Assembly: GCA_011033025.1 (NCBI GenBank)
Contig: WFMF01000083.1
Coordinates: 62,001-126,000 of the forward strand
Reading direction: 5' to 3'
Length of the DNA stretch: 64,000 bases
DNA from: Beroe forskalii
Lineage: Eukaryota > Ctenophora > Nuda > Beroida > Beroidae
The position numbers were made by a program, and so were the translations under genes. A model generated the notes under the pieces. It made no database searches, was not told the origin of the DNA, and saw nothing but the letters and a program-made list of their open reading frames with translations. Positions 11,356 to 20,671 of this stretch are shown in pieces. How positions within the stretch are numbered: the first letter of the stretch is position 1; each line of letters begins with the position of its first letter.

Positions 11356-11659
11356 AATGGGCGTCGACTCTTTGAACTTTTAAGTGAGACTGCTGCCATT
11401 CAGTCTGCTTCAGAGAGAAACTATTGAGTTGCATCCCGGCCATTTCAGCCCCCGATTGAATCAGGTTACCTACCATATTATTGCTGAAACAACCATGCCC
11501 TAATATGTATGATTTATGCATCCTTAAACTTCAAGTTAAAGTCAAATATAGCGTTATCTTAATCCTCAGTCTAATATTTAGGATTGGATTCAGGCCTTTA
11601 CTTGTTATAGGTACAATTTTGATGGACATCGATTTGTCATCCGACCGGTTTTAAATTGT

Positions 11660-12370
11660 TTGGGTAAAAATGTCCAAAAGGGTTTTTTTGGAATTGGCCC
11701 CCCAATATGTTCCAATGGAAACCATTGGGATTTCCCTCTTTTCAAGGGGCGGACCAAAGGACATCCATTGGTATGATGTCCATCGGTAAAATTGTCCAAT
11801 GGTGTTCAATGGATCCAATGGATCCATTGGATCCATTTTGATGTTCAATGGACATGTTCAATGGATCAATGGATGTTCAATGGATCCATCTGAGTCAGAT
11901 CCAATGGACTGTCACAAACATGGTTTGGTAGATGGACATCAGACTGGTATTTTTGTTCATTGGATCCATTGTGTCCATTGGATCCAATGGATCAATATGT
12001 CCATTGAACACCATTGGACATGTCCATTGGATCCATTGGATCCATTGCATTAATGTCCATTGGATCCAATGGATCCATTTGTCCATTGAACTGGATCCAT
12101 TGGACAATGAATCCAATGGACACAATGTACAATGGATCCAATGGACATGTTCAATGGTGTTCAATGGACACAATGGATCCATTGGATCCAATGGACACAA
12201 TGATCCATTGAACAAAATACCAGACTGATGTCCATCTGCCAAACCATGTTTGGTGATTGTGTCCATTGGATCACTCAGATGGATCCATTGGACACAATCA
12301 TAACATGGTTTATTAGATGAACATGGTCAATGTATTTTTGTTCAATGGATCCATTGCGTCCGTGGATCAA
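11660..12370. repeat. Palindromic satellite of GGATCCATTGGATCCAATGG words
   Basis: The stretch is built from short self-complementary words (ATGGATCCAATGG, CCATTGGATCC, TGTCCATTGAAC). At larger scale 11924-11965 (CATGGTTTGGTAGATGGACA) is the inverse of about 12205-12250, giving a fold centred near 12085; a third related piece lies near 12295-12350. Frames open on both strands are a by-product of the stop-poor repeat. Confidence 0.9.
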
Positions 12371-12446
12371 TCATAGAGTTATTAGAAGAAACTTCTATCT
12401 ACCCAAGTTAATCTATACACAAACAGCCCCCATTCAAATTACAAAC

Positions 12447-13700
12447 CTGTGAATAATTCTTGGGGTAACTCCATTATGCAAATAATTCAGTCCAAGAGCA
12501 ATGTGCCGGGACCAAATTAATAGCTGTTCAAAGTCAGGAGGCTCCTCTTTTATAACATGATACAGTGAACCATGTTCTGCATATTCTAAAAAGATAAATT
12601 ATTAGACAATAAATAAAGAAATAAGGTAACTATAATTTAATAAACAGTAAGATAAAATAAGAATTTAAAGCCATCAAGGAACATCAAGTAATTGTATAAC
12701 CATGGAAATCATGAAAAATATTCATTGCTTGCCATAAAAATCGTCGAAAGATGTCCTCAAGAAGTTCCTATCTCACCTAAAACAATAGCCTTAAAATGAT
12801 CCTCTTCAACAGCTCCAAGGAACTGAACAATGTGCTTATGCTGGATTCTTTGCAACTGATGTACCTACAAATTTATTATTGACAACAATACTATGTACCA
12901 TTCAACAGAGAGTTAACTACCAATCACTAGACTGATAAGCCAAGGAAATCTGCTGTCACAGGACAATTCTGTGAAAGTATGTATTCAAACTACATCAAAT
13001 ATCTGTGAAATATGATCATCACCTCAGACTCTAACTCAAACACCTGCTTAACAGCAACTATTCTTTTTTGTGTCTTCCATGTTGCTTTAAATACGGCACC
13101 TTGAGCTCCTGAGGAAATTAAGATCATTATTGTAGATTTAAAGAATATTTGGGTGAGCCCAGGTGGCTTTGGTTGGCTTTCAGTGATCAGCTGGTTCAAT
13201 TGCTGCATATTCTGAAATCAGGATAAGATTGTCTAATAGGGAATTATGTTATGGACAATCCTCAAATCCTAATAAATGATTAAGTTAAAGCAAATTTAAG
13301 AAAATGAGGCGAGGCAATAAGTAGTATTAGCCAATTTTGAGGGTACTTGTAGCCGTGCAATAATAAGTAATATTGCACTCCTCACATTGGCTAATACACT
13401 AAGAGCATGGCAAATGGTCATGGCAGCTAATAAAATTATTGCACTCGGCTTCGCCTCGTGCAATAATTTGGCTATTGTCGCACTCGGCCTGCTCCTCGTG
13501 CGACAATACAAATTATTGCACTCGGCTACGCCTCGTGCAATAATTTCTATTAGCGCATTCCCAGCCATGCTCTAAGCGTATATTATTATTTATTAAAACC
13601 AACCTTTTCCAATTTGTTCATAGACATTGAGCTCATCTTTTGCTATTTCCAAGTAGGGCCGATTTGAGAGCATCCCATCTGAACTCAGATGGGCCACTTG
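12447..13700 (-). CDS. MAP3K-type (ZAK/MLTK-like) protein kinase, partial, four exons
   Basis: Four minus-strand exons join in frame through GT-AG introns: 13700-13604, 13108-13023, 12864-12777 and 12585-12447. They encode the N-lobe and start of the C-lobe of a Ser/Thr kinase. The glycine loop IGKGAQGAVF is split by the first intron after the G of its third Gly; it is followed by VAVKQV with the ATP-binding lysine. Then come a LESE helix, HKHIVQFLGAV, the hinge region LEYAEHGSLYHVI, and GLNYLHNG.TPRIIHR, which stops just before the catalytic Asp. Loop, hinge and LH..P..IIHR patterns resemble mixed-lineage/ZAK/TAK1 MAP3Ks, cytosolic activators of JNK/p38 cascades. The next exon (D-L-K to DFG) was not found between 1 and 12446, which is satellite and duplicated DNA. 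The gene either has a very long intron, is truncated, or the assembly is broken. The first coding exon upstream is also missing. Confidence 0.8.
13296..13580. repeat. Clustered GCACTCGGCTTCGCCTCGTGC hairpins in a kinase intron
   Basis: Three adjacent imperfect palindromes of the form ATTGCACTCGGC-N-GCCTCGTGCAATAA occupy 13430-13550. They are enclosed by an outer inverted pair around AGAGCATGGC (about 13398) and GCCATGCTCT (about 13564). Similar words lie at about 2893-2925 and 56960-56975. This looks like a MITE or hairpin satellite inserted in the first kinase intron. Confidence 0.65.
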
Positions 13701-14037
13701 CTACTTATAAAGGTTGTTGTAAATGAGCAAAATATATCATGGAAATAATATTATCAATCAGCTAGTCAAGGTGCAGGATAATCGATTGCGATTTCTGACT
13801 GATCTACAAAATATAATAAATTAATATCAAGAGGATCTGAGATTGGCAATGTTGCCATTTAGCCAGTAATAGCAAATATTTGACCCAATAGATTGGCCAA
13901 ATAACATTAATTACTAGCTACCAATATTTGAAAATATCCAATAACAACACAATTCGATTCAATTTGATTTTGCTTTTGGTCAATCTTAAATAGCTCTCAA
14001 TTCACGTTATTTCCGTTAAGATATCATCAACTCAGCA

Positions 14038-17000
14038 TTGATTAAAATCGACCAACGTCTGCCACAGATTTATGAAGAGATGCCATCAGAAATAGCCTCC
14101 ACAATGACAGCCAAACCCGATCTCTATCTTCAGGTCAAATTAAGTAATATTGGTGTTGTGCCAAGCTTCTACAAGAAGGGACTCATTACACCGCTTTTTA
14201 AAAAAGGTAGTAGATGTGAAGCGGCTAACTACAGACCTGTCACTCTGACTTCTCATGTTGTCAAGGTCTATGAAAATGTGGTCAAAAAGCACATGGTACA
14301 GCATATTGAATCCAACATTCTTCTCACCGATAAACAACACAGATTCAGATCAAATAGAAGCTGCCTTACCCAAATGCTCGACCATTTTGATGACATATTT
14401 GAAGGGTTCACGCGTGGCGAGGACACAGACTCTATTTACCTCGACTACGCAAAAGCGTTTGATAAAGTGGATCTAGGTCTCCTTGTTCAGAAACTGAAGA
14501 GATATGGATTTCATGATAAAATCATTGATTGGATTCAGTCCTTCCTTTCTGACCGGGAGCAAACTGTAGTACTTAATGGTACTCATTCTGACAGTGCTCT
14601 TGTTCTTAGTGGTGTTCCTCAAGGAAGTGTTCTGGGGCCGCTTTTATTCATCATGTTCATTAATGACCTGGAACATATAGTACTCTCACCAAAGGTGAGC
14701 TTCTTTGCTGATGACACTAGAGTTCCAAAACAGATCAGATGCTACGAAGACTGTTTGTTACTTCAGGATGACTTGTTCCGTATTATTGGTTGGTCACACG
14801 CCAATAACATGAAACTTCACGAACAGAAGTTTGAGCTTCTGAATCACCTTCACAATCAAAGAAGCCTTTTCCTCGAACTCCCGTTCTTTGCTGAAGCATT
14901 GCAGTACAAGGTATCCGATGAGGAAGTACTCTACCCTGTTGAGAATGTTAGGGACCTCGGTGTTCAGGTAGCAAGCGATCTAAGCTGGTCAAGACACATC
15001 GCAAGCATGGTCACCAAGGCTAAAAGTACACTATCATGGGTGCTCAGTGTCTTCAAAACTCGTGACAGTAAGTAAACAAAGTTTAAGTAAACAAAGTTTT
15101 TATTGATCTCCACAATTTACAATCAAACAACACACAAAAGAAGGATGAAGATATAATGCTACCAAATTTCACCAATTATATATTAGTATCTGAGGTAGAT
15201 AATTTATTTCGGATACACTAAATATTGTTATTAAGATTCTCGTTTTGAATTCTTTAGATAGGTACAGACAATCAAATAATTTAAGAATGGTTCATGATAG
15301 TATGATTTGTAGCCTATAATAATTATAAGTCATATCATTTTTAATAAGTATTATTTAATTTATATCTGGATGTATATTGTATTATCTGTATTGTGTCAAT
15401 AGGTACCATTATAGTTCATCAGACCAATTAAGGCCTAGTTAAATGAAGCACACTTGACATGTTAGTGGCGAAATGCCATGGTTTAGAAAACTCTACAGCT
15501 TGGTCTGCTACACAAAGGAGAGTGATATCAGACCCCTTTGCAAAGCACGTACTTCATGACATGGCAGTAAAGCACGCATCTTGGGGCACACCAAGCGTAT
15601 AGAGAGGTCTACTTAATGTCATTTACATGAAGTTATTAACAAGGCTTTTTAAAACTGGTCCAATGAATTTAACTATTATTCATGGTTGTGTTGACCAATT
15701 TTGTTTCAGAGGACCATTTGACCAGTGTAGCAGTATTTGTGGCTGGAGAAAGGACACTGTTGCTATATGCTTAAGAGTGCCCCTGGGGACCACCTGCCAC
15801 ACTGACCAGGGCCCACTTTTATATCTTTATTTAGTAATAACTTTATCTTCATAAGAGTGTATTTAAATTTAATAGACATCATAGTCTATGGTACAGAAAT
15901 AAAGCCTTATCACGTACAACTCATCAAGTACGACTTTCATGTACTGCTCTCATAATTCACAACTCTCATTACAACATGAAAGTTGTTGCACATCTTGATT
16001 TACAAGTGTGCAACATTGTCCAATGAAAATGTGCTATACCTGTACACCTTCTTCCTTTTATAGCACGCGCCCACTGGGCAATGTTTAGTTGGTTTGAGCT
16101 TTGTCTTTTCTTTCAAACTATAACAACAACATACTTCAATATGCAGTGTATTCTCATAACGAATTTGAGAGTAGTTTATGTGCAAGTCTATGTAAAATAT
16201 AAAATTCTTGATCACTTGATTATAAACCTGTTTCAAAATTTTAGATCAGTAACAAATTGATTTCTCTGTGTAATGGTCGACCTACCGAACCTTCCTTTCC
16301 AGGTTATTTTCAAAAGTTGGATTAAAAATGGGATGAACATTGGTCAGAGGCTATGTTATCAGTAGGAATTTTCAGACAGTGCTCAGCCGGGACTGCACAC
16401 CCCGTGCACGGCATCAGTTACCCGCCCGCTCACACAGCACCAAAAAGCAGCATGACATGAGCAGATCACGAGTGATCAAGAGGGGGGACGGGCAAGTGAA
16501 ACCGGCACAAAGCCACTGTCATGACTACAATGTACAAGTCAATTGTAAGAAGTACACTAGAGTACTGCTGTCCCCTGTGGAACCCGAGCAAGATAACTGA
16601 CATTCAACTGATTGAAGGGGTTCAAAGGACATTCACAAGTTGGATAGGAGGCCTCCGCCACCTGAACTACTGGGAGAGATTGGCTAAGCTGAAATTGATG
16701 TCACTTCAACGCAGACGGGAAAGGTACATCATCCTTATGATGTGGAAGATCTTCCACAATGTTGTCCCAAACTGCTGCAATATCAAGTTTAGTTTGACAT
16801 CAAGGCACGGTGCAGTAGCAGTTATTCCTCCCCTGTCTAGGTTAAGCTCATTAGCCAATCAGATGCTTTATGATAGATCATTTGCAGTCCTAGGTCCAAA
16901 ACTATGGAACCAAGTACCGAGCACTATTGAAGAATGATGTGCATTGAATCGTGTTGCCCAATTGGCAAAATCCTTTTATTTATTTTATTTAATCGATAAA

Positions 17001-17132
17001 TTTGACACGTTTAAAACTAGTTTGTCAAAATATATTGCTTTGATACTGGACAAGCCTCTGGTCGTCGGTTACAGCTGCAGCTGGTCCAACTCTCTGGTAG
17101 ACTACTCACCAACGCGGTGGTCGGACCTCTGA
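14038..17132 (+). pseudogene. Jockey-superfamily LINE reverse transcriptase, decayed and interrupted
   Basis: The first part (14038-15067) is the reverse-transcriptase domain of a non-LTR retrotransposon. It has ITPLFKKGS and NYRPVTLTS, catalytic motif A YLDYAKAFD, motif B GVPQGSVLGPLLF, motif C FFADD at about 14701-14715, and the thumb VRDLGVQ. The second part (16513-16937) continues with MYKSIVRSTLEYCCPLWNPS and the C-terminal helices. A third fragment in another frame (about 16990-17132) ends in CSWSNSLVDYSPTRWSDL, typical of LINE C termini, and then a stop. The 5' end and endonuclease are absent and the first frame has no upstream ATG, so this is a 5'-truncated dead copy. The L2/CR1/Rex-like wording supports the Jockey superfamily; the exact clade is undetermined. 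Confidence 0.9.
15068..16512 (+). other. 1445-bp segment splitting the LINE, with intron-like borders
   Basis: The segment begins GTAAGTAAAC directly after the LINE codons CGT GAC A and ends CACAAAG before CCACTGTCATG. Removing it from GT (15068) to AG (16512) rejoins the frame exactly as R-D-T-T-V-M. It begins with a short direct repeat (AAGTAAACAAAGTTT twice), is AT-rich, and has a GC-richer last 150 bp. It holds no recognisable gene. It may be an inserted element whose ends resemble splice sites. Confidence 0.55.
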
Positions 17133-17335
17133 TGACCCTACGACTCTACGAAAACTCTACCAAGTTACCAAGTGCTCTGAGTGTAGTGGTATCAGCAAGT
17201 TCTGTACCTGGTGTCCACAAGAGGGACAGTGTAGCAAGCAGGAGAACGCTCCATGCAACGAATATCTAATGAAATTGAAAAACAGTTAACATGTCGTTCT
17301 TTCAAATGCTATATTTATAATCATATCAGAAAGTT

Positions 17336-17385
17336 GCCCTAACCAGGACCCTGGTTACGCGCACGGAGCGACGCCCCTGGTTAGG
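17336..17385. repeat. CCCTAACCAG hairpin, copy 1
   Basis: The inverted ends CCCTAACCAG and CTGGTTAGGG enclose a GC-rich loop with ACGCGCACGGAGCG. It is one of a family found also at 17447-17523 and 62334-62416. Confidence 0.75.
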
Positions 17386-17446
17386 GGAATCAGAAAGCAC
17401 TCATATAGGACTGATTATATTCTGCACGTGCAGAACACCTGTATTT

Positions 17447-17523
17447 GCCCTAACCAGCGCCCTGGTTTAGCGCACGGAGTGCGCGGCGCGGCAAGCCGTA
17501 TCGCGACACCCCTGGTTAGGGGA
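17447..17523. repeat. CCCTAACCAG hairpin, copy 2
   Basis: It has the same inverted ends, with the longer loop GCGCACGGAGTGCGCGGCGC and TATCGCGACACC. The loop closely matches that at 62334-62416 (CGGAGTGTGCCATGCGGCGC, TTCGCGACGGCC). Confidence 0.75.
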
Positions 17524-17632
17524 ACACCTGTATACATAACAATGGAGTGACTCAGCCTGGCTTAGCCTTCATATCTCTTGATATTTTCTTGGCAAGCTCA
17601 AGTTTAATTGTGCAAGCTTGTCGCGTCGTACG

Positions 17633-20445
17633 ATGTGTGACCCGCTGACGCCAGCCGCAAAGCGACTGAGGATCTGTCATGGTCATGGTCAACGTCAGAC
17701 AAGCGCGAGCCAAACAGAGATATACGTGTTTAACAATTGGTTTGTTCTAACCAGATTCCTAGTTTTACGCACGCAGCGCACCGCGCCTTGCACTCTAACC
17801 ATTGTGCATTGCTAAACACGTATATCCCTGTCTGCGTTGCGGCACTCCCCCCTGCGCCGCGCATCACTTTAAAATAGTCATCTACGACAAAATCCAACGC
17901 GATAATGGAAACACAACATTTAGTGTACACTGACGGCCATATTTGATTGTGTCTGTTCTTTTTGCAGTAATGTCTGTAAAACAATGAATATAGTGTGTTT
18001 TATTACGTGTTGTGAAACCTGGCAATTGATATGAGTGGCTTAGTATCTGTAATTTATTGATTGTTATATACCTACAAAATTCCATATCTTCAATCTGCAT
18101 CTTGAATATGAATCTTTCGTATTAATACATCGACTTGTAAGCTTAGCTTCGAACAATCAATTGTGATAGCGTAATAATTAATTAATTTTAATTCTTTTGT
18201 TACCTTTTAACTCATCTTTGCTATGATTTTTTGCTAGGATGCCCAAAGTTCAACCCAAGTTCCACTTCCAGTTCGGCATATTCTGCTGTGAGTAATCATA
18301 ATGTACCCTTAAATTACATTAGTTGATTTGCTATTATTGCTTTATTGTAATTATCTATCAAATTTTATCTAGCAGTCAAAAGAATATTGTTTATATTTGC
18401 TACAAGTTCAATACGAACTTGTCTCAAGCCAATGTCTGATTTATTGCTTATATAATAAGGATCCACTTTCAGTTTCTAGATTGTATATTCTAACTATATT
18501 AAATGCATTCATGGCTAATCTGTGTTCCTTGAATGCTTCCTAACTGATGCTCAGATATGATAGCTATTCCATCGAATATGCAAGTGAGAAAGTGGATTCA
18601 TTCTTGCAGTTGCTGTTGATTGATTGCTTATAAGGTTCCACTTTCAGCTTCTAGATTGTATCTTCTAACTATATTTAATGCATTCATGGCTAATCTGTGT
18701 CAAGTCATCCAGCTGAAAATGAACAAAAATTGAGAAATCCAATGACCTGAATGCTTGCTCGCTGATGCTCAGATATGATAGCTATTCCATCGAATATGCA
18801 AGTGAGAAAGTGGATTCATTCTTGCAGTTGCTGTTGATTCATTGCTTATAAGGGTTCACTTTCAGTTTCTAGATTGTATCTTCTAACTATATTTAATGCA
18901 TTCATGGCTAATCTGTGTCAAGTCATCCAGCTGAAAATGAACAAAAATTGAGAAATCCAATGACCTGAATGCTTGCTCGCTGATGCTCAGATATGATACC
19001 TATTCCATCGAATATGCAATTGAGAAAGTAGATTCATTCTTGCAGTTGCTGTTGATTTATTGCTTGTAAGGTTCCACTTTCAGGTTCTAGATTGTATCTT
19101 CTAACTATAATTAATGCTAATCTGTGTCAAGTCATCCAGCTGAAAATGAACAAAAATTGAGAAATCCAGTGACCTGAATGCTTGCTCGCTGATGCTCAGA
19201 TATGATAGCTATTCCATCGAATATGCAAGTGAGAAAGTGGATTCATTCTTGCAGTTGCTGTTGATTCATTGCTTACAAGGGTCCACTTTCAGTTTCTAGA
19301 TTGTATCTTCTAACTATAATTAATGCATTCATGGCTAATCTGTGTCAAGTCATCCAGCTGAAAATGAACAAAAATTGAGAAATCCAATGACCTGAATGCT
19401 TGCTCGCTGATGCTCAGATATGATAGCTATTCCATCGAATATGCGAGTGAGAAAATGGATTCATCCTTGCAGTTGCTGTTGATTCACATACCAATTTAAC
19501 AATTAAAGAATTAAGGTTAGGTATACCGTATATAATATTTCTGATCTCAATCTCGTTCTTGATTCATTCCTACATATTACTTATATAACAACTATCAAGC
19601 TGACAGCCTGTTACCCACCTCACACCTAGCACCTCCCCTACACACTTATACCAATACCATGACACCACTCATTAAAGCATTTCTGACCTTAACGCTCAGC
19701 TGGCTGTGACGATGATAATTTCTAAATTGGCTGATGTCAATGAATGGCCTGAGCTGTGATGTCTCAAATGATCCAGCTGTTTTATTTCATTCTGACCTCT
19801 CATGTCTCAGGTGAGCATGTGATGTATCAACTAATTGGCCAGTGCTGTCTCAAATGGGCTTGTATTAAATCAAATGGGCCTGTGATGTCTTAAATGGACC
19901 TGTGTTAACATGATCAAGTGGACACATGTAGCTCTGTAGCGAAAAAATGGACCTGAACGACGACAATAACACAGCATCCTTCTTTCCTAAGGTGGGCCTG
20001 TGGCTACCTGAAAAGAAAGCTTTACCTTACTGGCCTTGTAAGACCTGTGTCTTACATACCTAAGTTGCCATCATTCCAAGTTCAAACTTCAGGACCAAAC
20101 GCAATTTCAATCTTGCTGAACTACTTCTAGTTCTTGGCTTCTAGAGGGCAGTTAAACTTAACCAGCCCATTGAATCTAGGCCTCTAGAGGGCCGGTTAAG
20201 TAGAGCCAGTAACACTCTTAATGTCTCAGACATACTTGAGCACTGGTGTCAACTTTACTTCGCACTTTATTTCATACCGATGGTAATTTCATACTGTCGT
20301 CAACTTCATGGGCAAACAATATGACATGATAGAAATTAAAATTGACACAATAAAATTTCCCGTAGGTGAATTCACAACGCTTATCAGACATATGCCTGAG
20401 TAGCAGTGGTTGCAGTAAAAGTGAAGAAGCAGAAAACATGAATGT
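17633..20445 (+). CDS. Possible small gene, three candidate exons, unrecognised
   Basis: An ATG at 17633 opens a short frame (MCDPLTPAAKRLRICHG, basic and NLS-like) that could end near 17681 with a weak donor. A 50-bp segment, 18238-18287, lies between a strong acceptor (TTTTTTGCTAG) and a consensus donor (GTGAGT), encoding CPKFNPSSTSSSAYSA. A 78-bp segment follows, bounded by CCCGTAG (ending about 20366) and GTGAGT (about 20445), encoding NSQRLSDICLSSSGCSKSEE. The phases agree (1, then 0, then 0). No domain is recognised and no further exon is seen before the duplicated block at 20672. Spliced-transcript evidence would be needed to accept this. Confidence 0.3.
17704..17840. mobile_element. 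Small MITE-like inverted-repeat element
   Basis: The left arm near 17704-17733 (AACAGAGATATACGTGTTTA) matches the reverse complement of 17811-17840 (TAAACACGTATATCCCTGTC) with a few mismatches. The loop contains CTAACCAGATTCCTAG and GCACGCAGCGCACCGCGCC. A related GGGTATACGTTG end is seen near 62521. Confidence 0.6.
18430..19490 (+). repeat. Tandem satellite of ~218 bp, five copies
   Basis: Copies of TCTAGATTGTATCTTCTAAC start at about 18475, 18650, 18868, 19086 and 19295. Spacing is 175, 218, 218 and 209 bp; the first and third intervals differ by deletions. Each unit contains AAGTCATCCAGCTGAAAATG, TGCTCGCTGATGCTCAGATA and AGTGAGAAAGTGGATTCATT. The copies are highly similar, indicating recent homogenisation. 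Confidence 0.9.
19491..20366. other. No gene seen; intronic or intergenic
   Basis: Loose repetition of CAAATGG(G/A)CCTGTG and GATGTCT words is visible at about 19740-19910. Two copies of CTCTAGAGGGC.GGTTAA lie at 20140-20200. Nothing coding is supported. Confidence 0.6.
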
Positions 20446-20671
20446 GAGTTATTTTATCATTTTAGAATTTTTAAAGTTTATAGGCAATTCTAGTTTCGAT
20501 TATGGGGGGGGGGGTCACTGTCCGTAGTGTCCTTGGCCATTTTGTTATTAGTTGGGTGTGGCGATAACACTGGTCGCCCTCCGAGTACCAAGCAGTGGAT
20601 GACCTTCGACTGACAGAATTAATACAGCCGGGGGGGGGGGGCAACCTTTTTGAAATGTTCACATTTTTGTT

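Larger units (their letters stand above)
1..11640 (+). repeat. Segmental duplication, copy A
   Basis: Base 1 onward matches base 20672 onward in the same orientation with only scattered substitutions and a few indels. Checkpoints: 1=20672, 2247=23235, 3376=24356, 4759=25599, 10142=25600, 10619=26073, and the match ends near 11640/26650. Large differences are a foldback element present only in A (4760-10133), a ~440-bp insertion only in A (about 10914-11355), an ~80-bp hairpin stretch only in A (2121-2205), ~145 bp missing from B (A 3610-3753), and ~455 bp extra in B (about 22140-22600). The left edge may lie outside the window. No transposase or reverse transcriptase reads through the shared part, so I call it a segmental duplication; a very large non-autonomous transposon cannot be excluded. 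Confidence 0.93.

Noticed and set aside
11129-11521. Cys/Gly/Val-rich and His/Thr-rich frames
   Set aside because: They fall in the GCCGACACA/CCATACACA minisatellite of the copy-A insertion.
11799-12266. Open frames on both strands rich in Met, Asp, Pro, Gly and Ser
   Set aside because: Produced by the palindromic GGATCCATTGG satellite, which reads the same on both strands and lacks stops.
13140-13215. Possible extra kinase exon between exons 1 and 2
   Set aside because: Exons 1 and 2 already join perfectly inside the glycine loop, so an exon here would break the domain.
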